The notes beneath the pieces are model-generated. The model was not told the DNA's origin. It did no database searches and saw only the letters and a program-made list of their open reading frames with translations. Below are positions 41,736-50,822 of a DNA stretch of 64,000 bases, in pieces (the first letter of the stretch is position 1; each line of letters starts with the position of its first letter). The position numbers and the translations under genes were made by a program. The stretch covers positions 186,001-250,000 of the forward strand of contig NZ_BOOF01000002.1 of NCBI RefSeq assembly GCF_016863095.1, in the 5' to 3' direction. The stretch comes from Microbispora siamensis. GTDB taxonomy: Bacteria > Actinomycetota > Actinomycetes > Streptosporangiales > Streptosporangiaceae.

Positions 41736-42547
41736 GCCTCCTCCATCATCGAGGAGATCGACGGGCGGACCAGGTGGACGAGCGGGCGCCCGTCGGGGCC
41801 GGGCTCCACCCGCACCCGGGCGCCGAAGTGCTCGGTCAGCAGCGGCTCCGCCAGCACCCGCGCGGGCGGCCCGGCCGCGACCGCGCGCCCCGAGGCGAGC
41901 AGCACCAGCGCGTCGGCGTACTGCGCGGCGAGGCTGAGATCGTGCAGCGTCGTCACGACGGTGAGGTCGTCGGCCAGGCGCAGCCGGTCGACGAGTTCGA
42001 GCACCTGCTGCTGGTGGCCCAGGTCGAGCGCCGTGGTGGGCTCGTCCAGCAGCAGCACCGGCGCCTGCTGCACCAGCGCCCTGGCGAGCACGACCCGCTG
42101 CCGCTCGCCTCCGGACAGGTGCCCGAGCGGCCGGGACGCGAAGCCGTCCAGGTCGAGCCGTTCCAGCACCGACCGCGTCACCTCGCGGTCCCGCGCGCTC
42201 TCGCTGCCGAGATAGGGGATGTACGGCGTGCGGCCCAGCAGCGCGTAGTCGTAGACCGTCATGTCGGGCGGCAGCGCCGGGCTCTGCGGGGCGTACGCGA
42301 TCAGCCGGGCCCGCCGGCGCGGGCGCAGGTCGTCCACGGCCGTCCCCTCGACGAGCACCTCGCCCTCTTTCGGAATCAGCCCGGCGACGGCCCGCAGGAG
42401 CGTGGACTTGCCCGCGCCGTTCGGCCCGATGACCGCGAGCCACTGGCCGGGCGCGGCCGACAGCGTGACGTCCGTGAGCACCCGCCGCCCGCCGAGCGTA
42501 ACGCCCACGCCGCGCGCCTCGACGGCCGGTACGGCGTGCCCGCTCAC
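41732..42547 (-). CDS. btuD: Cobalamin/corrinoid ABC transporter ATP-binding protein (BtuD/FecE type)
   Basis: 271 residues from GTG 42547, which overlaps the btuC stop (GTGA). Walker A 'GPNGAGKSTLLRAVAG', Q-loop 'APQSPALPPDMTVYD', signature 'HLSGGERQRVVLARA', Walker B 'VLLLDEPTTALD' and switch His 'TTLHDLSLAAQ' are all present. Energises import with BtuC and BtuF. The operon context (riboswitch, CbiZ) makes corrinoid the substrate rather than iron siderophore. Confidence 0.94.
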   Translation of the reverse strand: MSGHAVPAVEARGVGVTLGGRRVLTDVTLSAAPGQWLAVIGPNGAGKSTLLRAVAGLIPKEGEVLVEGTAVDDLRPRRRARLIAYAPQSPALPPDMTVYDYALLGRTPYIPYLGSESARDREVTRSVLERLDLDGFASRPLGHLSGGERQRVVLARALVQQAPVLLLDEPTTALDLGHQQQVLELVDRLRLADDLTVVTTLHDLSLAAQYADALVLLASGRAVAAGPPARVLAEPLLTEHFGARVRVEPGPDGRPLVHLVRPSISSMMEEA

Positions 42548-43575
42548 GTCTCCACCCGCCGGGTCACGCGCAGGACGGTGACGAAGAACGGCGCCCCGAC
42601 GAACGCCGTGACGACCCCGATCGGCAGTTCGGCCGGCGCGAGCACGGTACGCGCGATCGTGTCGGCCAGCACGAGGAACGCCGCGCCGCCGAGGAACGAC
42701 AGCGGCAGCACGATCCGGTAGGACCAGCCGGCGAGCCGCCGGACCACGTGCGGCACCACGATCCCGACGAACGCGATCAGCCCGCTGACCGCGACCGCCG
42801 ACGCGGTGGCGAGCGAGGCGGCCAGCAGCACGACGAAGCGCACGCGCGCCGCGCGCAGGCCGAGGCTGACCGCCTCCTCGTCGCCCACCGACAGCACGTC
42901 GAGCAGCCGCCCGTGCAGCAGCATGACGACGGTCGACACCACGGCGTACGGCGCGATCATGCGGAGCTGGTCCCAGCCGCCGCCGACGTCGCCGAGGATC
43001 CAGGAGTAGATCCGCTGCAGTTCCTCCACCTTGAGCTGCTGCACGAAGGTCTGGATGGCGGTGAGGAACGAGGTGACCGCGACCCCGGCGAGCACGAGCG
43101 TCGCGGTGCCGCCGCCCCGGCCCGCCGTGTGGCCCAGCGCGTACGCGAGGAACACCCCGCCGACGGCCCCCGCGAAGGCGGCGACCGGCACCCCGGCCAC
43201 CCCGGCGTCGCCGCCCAGGAAGACCACGACGAGCGTCACGGTGAGACCGGCCCCGGCCGCCGCTCCGAGCAGATAAGGATCGGCCAGCGGGTTGCGGAAC
43301 ACGCCCTGGTAGCCGGCCCCGGCCGTGGCGAGCAGCCCGCCCACGACGGCGGCGAGCAGCACCCGCGGCACCCGGAGCTGGAACAGCAGCCCCTCCTCGA
43401 CCGGCGAGAGGCCCGAGTGCACGGACACCAGCGGCAGCCGGTCGAGCAGCGCCAGCGCGATGGCGCGGGGAGCGATGCCCGCCGCGCCCGCCATCAGGCC
43501 GAGGGCGAGACTGGCCACCAGCACGACGGACGCGACGAGCAGCGCCCGGCCGCGTGGCCGGGCCTGCGTCGTCAT
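42544..43575 (-). CDS. btuC: Cobalamin/corrinoid ABC transporter permease (BtuC/FecCD family)
   Basis: 343 residues from ATG 43575 (GTG 43578 is directly before it). About ten helices with the FecCD hallmarks 'LRVPRVLLAAVVGGLLATAG', 'YQGVFRNPLADPYLLGAAAG', 'IVVPHVVRRLAGWSYRIVLP' and 'ELPIGVVTAFVGAPFFVTVL'. Lies between btuF and btuD in the riboswitch operon. Confidence 0.94.
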   Translation of the reverse strand: MTTQARPRGRALLVASVVLVASLALGLMAGAAGIAPRAIALALLDRLPLVSVHSGLSPVEEGLLFQLRVPRVLLAAVVGGLLATAGAGYQGVFRNPLADPYLLGAAAGAGLTVTLVVVFLGGDAGVAGVPVAAFAGAVGGVFLAYALGHTAGRGGGTATLVLAGVAVTSFLTAIQTFVQQLKVEELQRIYSWILGDVGGGWDQLRMIAPYAVVSTVVMLLHGRLLDVLSVGDEEAVSLGLRAARVRFVVLLAASLATASAVAVSGLIAFVGIVVPHVVRRLAGWSYRIVLPLSFLGGAAFLVLADTIARTVLAPAELPIGVVTAFVGAPFFVTVLRVTRRVET

Positions 43576-43643
43576 CACGCCACCACCGGTCTCACCGCGT
43601 CACCGCTCACCGCGCCGCCAGGGGCGTCCGTGTCGTCACCGGC

Positions 43644-44594
43644 TCAGCTCGCCGCCTTCTGCATGGCGTCGCTGACGGCCTGGGCGAGGTCGGCGACCCG
43701 GGGCCCCCAGCGGGAGGCGACGTCGTCGTCCAGCTCCACCACGCGGTCCTTCTTGACGGCGGACAGGCCGGACCAGCCCGGCCGCTTGGCCAGCGCGGCG
43801 GCGTTCTGGCCGCAGCACTTGGTGTCGCCGAGGAAGATCAGGTCGGGGTCGGCCTTGGCGACGAACTCCGCCGACAGCTTGGGATAGCCGCCCGCCGCGT
43901 CGGGCGCCTCGTCGGCGATGTTCTTCAGCCCGAAGAGGCTGTAGACCTGCCCGATGAACGTGCTCGACGTCGCCGCGTAGGGCGTGGTGTCCAGCTCGTG
44001 GTAGTACGTCAGGCCCTTGTCCTTCGGCGCCGCCGCCGCGAGAGCGTCGATCTTCTGCTTGACGCCGCTCGCCACCTCGTCGGCCTTGGCCGCGTTGCCG
44101 GTGGCCGCGCCGAGGTCCCTGATCTGGTCGTAGGTGTCGTCCAGCTTGGTGGCGGCGGGTTCGAGCAGCACCGGCACGCCGACCTTGCCGAGCCCGGCGA
44201 CCACGCCCTCCAGGTCGTTGGCGAGCACGACGAGGTCGGGCTTGGCGGCGACGATCGCCTCGACGTTGGGCTTGAAGCCCGACAGCGACGTCTTGGGCGC
44301 CTCCGGCGGGTAGTTCGACTGGTCGTCCACCGCCGCCACCTGGCCGCCCGCGCCGATCGCGAACAGGATCTCGGTGGCCGTCGGGGACAGCGACACGATG
44401 TGCTCGGGCCTCTTGGCGATCGTCACCGCGCCGTTGCCCGCCTGGACCGTGACGGGGAAGGCGCCCTGTCCGGTGCTGTCCGAGGCGGCGGGGGTGGGGG
44501 TCGCGGACGTGGCGGCGCCGTCGGTCTGGCCGCAGCCGGCCAGAGCGAGCACGCCCAGCACCACACCCGCGACGGCCGTGCGTACGGGCCTCAC
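43644..44594 (-). CDS. btuF: Corrinoid-binding lipoprotein (BtuF)
   Basis: 316 residues from GTG 44594, chosen because GGAGG lies six bases before it; ATG 44606 would put that ribosome site inside the gene. A lipoprotein signal ('VAGVVLGVLALAGCGQ') with the lipobox LALAGC precedes a Ser/Thr-rich linker. The periplasmic-binding fold is of the TroA/BtuF type ('RPEHIVSLSPTATEILFAIG', 'VAAVDDQSNYPPEAPKT', 'FLGDTKCCGQ'). Binds corrinoid outside and delivers it to BtuC. First gene after the cobalamin riboswitch. Confidence 0.93.
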   Translation of the reverse strand: MRPVRTAVAGVVLGVLALAGCGQTDGAATSATPTPAASDSTGQGAFPVTVQAGNGAVTIAKRPEHIVSLSPTATEILFAIGAGGQVAAVDDQSNYPPEAPKTSLSGFKPNVEAIVAAKPDLVVLANDLEGVVAGLGKVGVPVLLEPAATKLDDTYDQIRDLGAATGNAAKADEVASGVKQKIDALAAAAPKDKGLTYYHELDTTPYAATSSTFIGQVYSLFGLKNIADEAPDAAGGYPKLSAEFVAKADPDLIFLGDTKCCGQNAAALAKRPGWSGLSAVKKDRVVELDDDVASRWGPRVADLAQAVSDAMQKAAS

Positions 44595-44679
44595 GAGGTC
44601 CTCCATCAGGGGGAATGCCGGGAATCGAGGGACCCGCTGGAAGCGACGGATCACCCTTTTCCACGAGGGTCGATGGCGT

Positions 44680-44805
44680 CGGCGCACAGCGCAGGCGACC
44701 TGGCTCGTCCCCGGGGGCGGGGAACCACAGTTGCGGGACAGCGCCGGATTCTCACCGGACTTCGCTACGCGGCGCGCGTCGGACGCAACGGTACCAATCC
44801 CTCAC
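44680..44805 (-). ncRNA. Cobalamin (B12) riboswitch upstream of btuFCD-cbiZ
   Basis: Read on the minus strand. The conserved core GAATCCGGCGCTGTCC then CCGCAACTG sits at about 44727-44755, followed by the B12 box GAGCCAGGTCGCCTGCGC (44689-44706), close to the consensus rAGYCMGGAGACCTGCC. The 5' end near 44795-44805 (ACCGTTGCGTCC) can pair with GACGCC downstream to close P1. Between the box and the btuF start lies a GC-rich segment that can hide the GGAGG site. Ligand binding should repress import and salvage genes when cobalamin is plentiful. Exact ends are estimated. Confidence 0.92.
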
Positions 44806-44908
44806 CCGGCGTCCACCCCCACCCCGCCCCCCGCCGGGCTCCGCCCAGGTCCCCATGCGGCGAAGAAGGCGTGGCCGCCCGCCTCCCCCCAACGGCGACG
44901 GTTGCTCG

Positions 44909-47098
44909 TCAGGACGGCGACGGCCGCAGGCCACACCAGGCGTCGGCGCAGGTGAGGACGTGATAGGTGGGAGTTCTCCTGCCATCGAGCGTGCCGTACC
45001 AGACGACGCGGGGGCGGCGGTCGGGACCGATGGCGACGTCCACCTCGCCCACGTCGGACCTGGGGACCAGGTGGGTGACGCCTCTCCCCGCGCAGTCGTC
45101 GTCGCGACAGGACAGGACGGCTACCGATGGGTCGGCCGCGTCGTATCCGGCCAGAACGGGACGGCCGGCCGGATCCAGGGCCAGGCCGGGGGCGCTCAGC
45201 GTGACCAGCTCGGAGGACGCCACCGTCCGCGGGGTCCCGGAGCAGGACGAATCACGGCAGAGCATGATCGTCGTGTCCCCGGTGCCACCGCCGTTGTGGA
45301 CGATCACCAGTCTGCCGTCCGGCCTGACGGCGACCTGGAGCCGCAGGTCGTCGAGGGACCTCCGGGGGTCGTACCGTGGCGAGGACCTGTCAGGCATGTC
45401 GAAGGCGCGAATGGCCGGATGCCCGCATGCCGCGGTGTCGCAGATCGCGATGATGACCTTCCGCCTGATCAGGTCCGCGTATGCGATCACCGGGCGCCCG
45501 TCCGGAGACGTCGCGACGGCGAGGGCGCGGGACTTCTGGTTCGTGACGAAGCCCGCGACGGTGAGGTTTCCCACCGTGATCGTCTGGGGGCGGACGCAGC
45601 GCAGGTCCGGGCACCGCGTGAGCATCACGCGTGCGGGAGCCGGGTATCGGTCCGCGGAGACGGGGGCGATCGAGGCGACGGCGATGCCGCCTCGCGTCGC
45701 GACCACGGTGGCGTTCACCGGGGCCACGTCCAGCCGGAGCACGTCGCCGGGCGCTGTCCTCAACGGCGGGCCGGGACGCCACGTGCAGCCGTCGGGCCGG
45801 CAGGAGAACAGCTGGAGCTCCCGCCGTTCGACCTCATCGGGCTCCCTCACCCAGCCCGCGAACACCACCGAGCCGTCGGGGGTGACCGCCGCCCCGGACT
45901 GCTCCTCGAAGGAGACGTCCAGGATGACGGTGGTCTGCGTGCCGCAGGTGCCGTCGCCGCAGAACGTCACCTCCTGGAACCCCCGGTCGCGGATGACGAT
46001 CGGAAACCCGCGAGGGCCGAAGGCGATCTGGACCGGTCCTGGGCCGTCCTCGCCGAGATCCCAGCCGAGGTCCTCGCCCGCGATCGCGTTGTCGGTCACG
46101 CTGCTGAGCGGACCGGCCACCGCGTAGCCGCCGTAGAGCAGGCCGGGCAGAAGCACCAGCCCGACCGGCCACCAGCGGGTGCGCCGCCCGCCCGGCGCGC
46201 CGCCGGTCGCGGTCGCGGGCCGCCCGCGCCTGCCCTTGTCTCCCCGGATCACCACGGATCCCCAGCGTGCCTGGTTCTTCTGATGGAGCCGCGCATAGCA
46301 GCAGCCGAGCACGGCGGCCTGGAACGGCAACAGCAGGACGGCCGCCGTCATCCGCAGGGCGTCGCCGATCTGCACGCCGGTCGGGACGGGGAGCGCCGCG
46401 CAGAGGAGGTGCAGGCCGAGCTGCGCCAGGCCAGGAACGGCGGCGAAGGCCACCACGATCGTCCGGATCGTCCACCAGTAGTCGTGGGCTGCCAGGTGGT
46501 ACGCCGCCGTCAGCGGGGGAATTCGGTCGGGCAGCGCCGTCCAGGCGAGTACGGCCGGGAGCGCCAGGAGGACGAGCAGCACGCCCAGGATCACCACCGC
46601 GACGATCGACCCCGTCGCGTGGGCCATCAGGGCCATGGCGCCGACCTGCACGGCGAGAATCACCACGAGATTGACGGTGAGCAGCAGCACGGCGTGCGGG
46701 CGCCGGAGAACGGCCAGAGCGGCACGCCCCGCCGACAGGGGGCGGCCCTCGATGTGGTCCACCACGAGGTGGCTGCCCGCGGCCAGGCAGGCGAACCCTG
46801 CCACGACGGCCGTCAGCACGAGTCCGACGAAGATCCATAGGACGGCCGGTGAGGGCGCTAGGAGCACGGGAGCTCCGTTGACGAAGGCGATCCGGCGGCC
46901 CAGGGCCACCGGCACGGCCACCAGCGCCACGAACGGCGGGACGAGGACCAGGGCGCACACCGCCAACAGGTGCCGGTAGAGACGGACGGCCGTGCCGTAC
47001 ATGATGAGCAGGCCGCGAAAGCCCTTCAACTGGTCGAACACGTCATCCGGCCAGGCGGCGGGCGACTCCGTCGCGCTCACCGGCGTTCCGAGACTCAT
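44909..47098 (-). CDS. Membrane protein with exported seven-unit C-x4-C repeat domain, copy 1
   Basis: 729 residues; GGAGGGAC precedes ATG 47098. N-terminal cytosolic segment ends in 'IMYGTAVRLYRHLLAV', then about seven helices to residue 300 ('LDEHIEGRPLS'-like 'VVDHIEGRPLSAGRAAL' between them). One more helix follows ('WWPVGLVLLPGLLYGGYAV'). The remaining 390 or so residues are exported. They contain seven C-x4-C motifs (CGDGTC, CRPDGC, CPDLRC, CDTAAC, CRDSSC, CRDDDC, CADAWC) and repeated 'PDGRPVIAY/GRPVLAGYD' strands, which fits a seven-bladed beta-propeller with a disulfide per blade (inference). I do not recognise the family. Last of three tandem paralogues, 31 bp after copy 2. Confidence 0.85.
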   Translation of the reverse strand: MSLGTPVSATESPAAWPDDVFDQLKGFRGLLIMYGTAVRLYRHLLAVCALVLVPPFVALVAVPVALGRRIAFVNGAPVLLAPSPAVLWIFVGLVLTAVVAGFACLAAGSHLVVDHIEGRPLSAGRAALAVLRRPHAVLLLTVNLVVILAVQVGAMALMAHATGSIVAVVILGVLLVLLALPAVLAWTALPDRIPPLTAAYHLAAHDYWWTIRTIVVAFAAVPGLAQLGLHLLCAALPVPTGVQIGDALRMTAAVLLLPFQAAVLGCCYARLHQKNQARWGSVVIRGDKGRRGRPATATGGAPGGRRTRWWPVGLVLLPGLLYGGYAVAGPLSSVTDNAIAGEDLGWDLGEDGPGPVQIAFGPRGFPIVIRDRGFQEVTFCGDGTCGTQTTVILDVSFEEQSGAAVTPDGSVVFAGWVREPDEVERRELQLFSCRPDGCTWRPGPPLRTAPGDVLRLDVAPVNATVVATRGGIAVASIAPVSADRYPAPARVMLTRCPDLRCVRPQTITVGNLTVAGFVTNQKSRALAVATSPDGRPVIAYADLIRRKVIIAICDTAACGHPAIRAFDMPDRSSPRYDPRRSLDDLRLQVAVRPDGRLVIVHNGGGTGDTTIMLCRDSSCSGTPRTVASSELVTLSAPGLALDPAGRPVLAGYDAADPSVAVLSCRDDDCAGRGVTHLVPRSDVGEVDVAIGPDRRPRVVWYGTLDGRRTPTYHVLTCADAWCGLRPSPS

Positions 47099-47129
47099 GT
47101 CCCTCCTCGGTGATGTCTGGGCGCTTCGT

Positions 47130-49235
47130 TCAGGACTTCAGGCAGTACGGGTCGGCGCAGGTGAGGACGTGATAAGTGGGCGTTCCCCCGCGATCGGGCG
47201 TGCCGTACCAGACGATGCGCGGGCGGCGGTCGGAGCCGACGACGAGGTCGAGGGGACCGAACGCGTTCGCGGGAATGAGGTGGGTGAGTCGGCGGCGGGC
47301 GCAGCCGGTGTCCTCGCACGCCAGGAGGGTCACCCGGAGGTCCTCCGTGTCGTAGCCGGCCAGGATCGGACGACCGGCGGCGTCAAGGGCCAGGCCGGGG
47401 GAGCTCTTGGTGGCGATCTCGGACACGGTTGCGGACCGCGGGGGCCCGGAACACTCCCGGTCGGGGCAGAAGAAGATCTTCGTGACCTCACGCTCCGGGT
47501 CATTCTCGACGATCACCGGCCTGCCGTCCGGCCCGATCGCCATCTGGATCCGCAGTGAACCGGTCAGCCACCCCCACAGGACCGGCTCGGGCGCCTCGGA
47601 CGCCGTGAAGGCATGGGTCCGCGGATGCGGGCAGGCGGGGGAATCGCAGCTCACCACTGTCGTCCTTCGCGAGACCCGGTCGACGTAGGCGATCACCGGG
47701 CGCCCGTCCGGGGAGCTGGCGACGGCGACCGTGCGGTTGTCCACACTGACGGCGGCCCTGTCGCGGAGGCGGCCGACAGTAATAGTTCGCGGGGCGGCGC
47801 AGGCGGCGTCCCGGCAGAGCGTGAGCTCGACGCGCGCGAAAACGCCGCCGGAGCCGGGCTCCGGGGCGATCGAGGCGATGGCGACGCCGTCCGGTGTCGC
47901 GGCCGCGGCGACGTTCACGTGGAGCCACCCTTTCCGCGCCAACCGCAGTGGCCTTCCGGGCCGTCGCGCACAGCCGCCGGGGCTGCAGGAGAACAGGTGG
48001 AGCTCGACGTCGTCGCTCGGCCCCGGCTCGTACACCCATCCTGGGATCAGCACCGAGTCGTCGGGCATGGCGGCGGCGACGGATTGCCCGTCCAGGTAGG
48101 CCCCCAGGGGGACGGCGGCCTGCCGTGCGCAGGCGCCGTCGCCGCAGAAGGCCGGCTTCAGCGTGCCCCGGTCGGTGATGATGACCGGTCGGCCGCCGGA
48201 GCCGGTGACGATCTGGGCGCTGATCGGCTGGTCCGGGTAGCGCTCCTTCGCGATGAGCTCATTGTCGACCACCTCGGCCCGCCCGAGCGGGTTGGCGGCG
48301 GCGAACCCCCCGTACAGCAGGCCGGGGAGCAGCGCGGCCACGACAGGCCAGGACCTGGTCCGCCGCCTGGCGGGTTCGCCGGTCGTCGTGGGCTCCGGCG
48401 CGTCCCATTTCCTGAGGTAGGCGTAGCAGCATCCCAGCGTGGCCGCCTGGAACGGTGCCAGCAGGACCGCCGCCGTCACCCGTACGGCGTCGTCGATCGC
48501 CACACCGGTGGGAACCGGGAGCAGGAAGCGCAGGCCGTACAGGGCCGCCTGGGCCAGGCCGGGGATGACGAGGCACCCCAGCGCGACCCTCCAGGCCGTT
48601 CCTGCGTAGTCGCGGGCGGCCAAGCGGAACGCCGTTCTCAGCGGAGTAACGCGCCCCGGAAGCACAGTCAGCGCGGTGAGGGCGAGCAGGGCGGGCAGCG
48701 TGAAGACGCCGGCCGTCGCGGCCAGGGTCAGCGCCAGAACGATCGACTTCACCAGCTCCGCCACGACGACGACCAGGACGAGCAGCACTCCGGCTGCCAG
48801 CGTGAGCTCGGCGGCGAGCAGCAGGAAGGCGTGCGGGCGGCGGAGGACGGCCAGGACGGCACGCGCCGGCGACAACGGGCGGCCGTCGATGTGATCGACG
48901 ACGAGGCGGCTGCCCGCGGCCGAACAAGCGAGTCCGGCGGCGATCATGATGAGCAGCACTCCGGCGTACGTCCACAGGACGCGCGGTGACGAGGTCAGGA
49001 GCAGCGGGCTCCCGTTGACGATGGCGATCCGGTCCCCCAGGGCCACGGCCACGGCCAACGGCGTCACAAGGCCCGGGACGAGGGTCATGGCGCACACGGC
49101 CAGCAGCGGCCGGTAGAGGCGGGCCGCGGTGCCGTACATGATCTCAAGGTCGCGCCTGCCCCTCACCTGGGCGAGCGTCTCCTGGGACCACGCTTCCGAT
49201 CGGGCCGCCGGGCTTGCGGACGATTCGAGACTCAT
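47130..49235 (-). CDS. Membrane protein with exported seven-unit C-x4-C repeat domain, copy 2
   Basis: 701 residues; GGGGGGAA precedes ATG 49235. Same plan as copy 1: 'IMYGTAARLYRPLLAVC', membrane block with 'VVDHIDGRPLSPARAVL', 'GCCYAYLRKWD', helix 'SWPVVAALLPGLLYGGFAA', and an exported part of about 380 residues. That part again has exactly seven C-x4-C units (CGDGAC, CSPGGC, CRDAAC, CDSPAC, CPDREC, CEDTGC, CADPYC) and 'SPDGRPVIAYVD', 'GPDGRPVIVEND', 'AAGRPILAGYD' and 'SDRRPRIVWYG' repeats. The conserved intervals between copies argue that the repeat number is functional. Probably co-transcribed with both neighbours. Confidence 0.85.
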   Translation of the reverse strand: MSLESSASPAARSEAWSQETLAQVRGRRDLEIMYGTAARLYRPLLAVCAMTLVPGLVTPLAVAVALGDRIAIVNGSPLLLTSSPRVLWTYAGVLLIMIAAGLACSAAGSRLVVDHIDGRPLSPARAVLAVLRRPHAFLLLAAELTLAAGVLLVLVVVVAELVKSIVLALTLAATAGVFTLPALLALTALTVLPGRVTPLRTAFRLAARDYAGTAWRVALGCLVIPGLAQAALYGLRFLLPVPTGVAIDDAVRVTAAVLLAPFQAATLGCCYAYLRKWDAPEPTTTGEPARRRTRSWPVVAALLPGLLYGGFAAANPLGRAEVVDNELIAKERYPDQPISAQIVTGSGGRPVIITDRGTLKPAFCGDGACARQAAVPLGAYLDGQSVAAAMPDDSVLIPGWVYEPGPSDDVELHLFSCSPGGCARRPGRPLRLARKGWLHVNVAAAATPDGVAIASIAPEPGSGGVFARVELTLCRDAACAAPRTITVGRLRDRAAVSVDNRTVAVASSPDGRPVIAYVDRVSRRTTVVSCDSPACPHPRTHAFTASEAPEPVLWGWLTGSLRIQMAIGPDGRPVIVENDPEREVTKIFFCPDRECSGPPRSATVSEIATKSSPGLALDAAGRPILAGYDTEDLRVTLLACEDTGCARRRLTHLIPANAFGPLDLVVGSDRRPRIVWYGTPDRGGTPTYHVLTCADPYCLKS

Positions 49236-49286
49236 TTCCCCCCTCGTGGCTGCGGGCCGGTCGCGTGAAGACGGGCCGCGGGCAGA

Positions 49287-50822
49287 TCAGCGCCCCGGCC
49301 CCCGTTCCTCATGGGGCGCAGTGCGGGTCGGCGCAGGTGAGCAGGTGGTACGCGTTGTCGCCGGCCGGATCGGCCGTGCCGTACCACAGAATGCGCGGCC
49401 GCTGGTCGGAGCCGATGGCGAGGTCGAACTGCCCGACCCCACCGGCGGGCAGCAGAGGGGAGGCGGAGCGGCGGCCTGCGCGTCCGACGACTCCTCGGTG
49501 GCCTTCAGCGGCTTGCCCGGCCGCCGGATGCAGCCGTCCGGCCGGCAGGAGAACATCACCAACTCCATGCGGGAGGCACCGATCTCACTCGTCCAGCCCG
49601 CGACGACCAGCGAGCCGTCGGGCGCGACCGCCGTCGCCGGATGGGTGCGGAAGTACACGTCCATCGTGACGCTGACATGGCCGCCACAAGCGTCGTCGCC
49701 GCAGAACACCACCACCGGGCGGCTCTCGTCGCGGAAGATGACGGGCTCCCCGCCGGGGCCGAACATGATCTCGGTGCGCGACGGGTGGTCCACGTCCCCT
49801 TCCTTGACGCCGATCTCGTTGTCGACCATGCGGGCCCCTAAGAGCGGCTCGGCCGCGTACCCGCCGTAGAGCATGCCGGGCAGCAGGGCGACCAGCAGTA
49901 CGGCCGGCCGCGTGACGATCGGCGGCCACCGCCGCCCGACGCGCTCGTGGCCGCGGTCGTCGCCCTTCTCCCGGTCGAGGTCGTAAACGGTGGCCGGCCC
50001 CAGCCGGTGTAGGTAGGCGTAGCAGCAGCCGACGGCGGCGGCCTGGAGCGGCGTCTGCAGGACGGCCGCGGCCAGCCGCGCCGCGTCGCGGAACGGCCCG
50101 CCGGTCGGGGCGGGAAGCAGCCCGCCCAGTGCGAACAGGCCCAGTTGGAGCAGGACGGGAACGGCGAGGTACCCCAGCACCAGCATCCAGACGGCTCCGC
50201 CGTAGTCACGGGAGATCAGCCGCCAGGTCATGCGCAGCGGAGGAACCCCGTCGGTCAGTGCGGCCCATGCGATCATCAGCGGCAGCGTGGTGACGCCGAC
50301 CGCCATCACCACGACCACCGCCGGGACGACGGACGGCGCCGAGGCCGCGAGCGCCGCACCGATGGCCACCAGCACGACGACGGCCAGCACGAACAGGATG
50401 ACGAGCATGGCGAACGTTCGCGGCCGGCGCAGGACGGCCGTCACCGCGAGCCGGGCCGACAACGGACGACCGTCCATGAAGTCCAGCACGAGACGAGCGC
50501 CGCCGGCCAGCGCGGCGAGGCCTGACGCGATCGCGGTCAACACGGCCACGGCGAGGATCAGGCCGAAGACCGGTGAGGACTCTACGAATCGCGGGATTCC
50601 GCCGACGACGGCGACCCGGCCGCCCGCGGCGACGACCACGGCCAACTGCGTCACAAGGCCCGGGACGAGGGTCACGGTGTATATCGTCAGCAGGTGCCGA
50701 TAAAGGCGGCGAGTCGTGCCGAAAATGACCGAAACGCTGCCGCAGGTGGCTATTCGCGCAAAAGTATCCGCGGGCCGGTCTCCGGATCGCGTCGTCGTGC
50801 TCGCGAGCGGTTCGCGATCCAT
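49287..50822 (-). pseudogene. Third paralogue, repeat domain deleted and frame-shifted
   Basis: Opens at ATG 50822 (GGAAAAG upstream) with 'VIFGTTRRLYRHLLTIYTV', the membrane block, 'VLDFMDGRPLSARLAV', 'GCCYAYLHRLG' and helix 'VLLVALLPGMLYGGYAA', all as in copies 1 and 2. Only two repeat units follow (CGDDAC, CRPDGC). After 'LKATEESSDAQAA' (near 49475) the frame carries unrelated sequence to 49287. The missing end is nevertheless present in another frame: 'LPAGGVGQFDLAIGSDQRPR' to 'LLTCADPHCAP', stopping at 49309. So about 215 codons (units 3-6) were lost by a deletion that also changed frame. Membrane half intact. It may be dying or expressed as a truncated protein. Confidence 0.8.

Noticed and set aside
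42548-43887. Plus-strand frames of 300-380 codons across btuC and btuF
   Set aside because: Antisense to well-supported transporter genes; no motifs.
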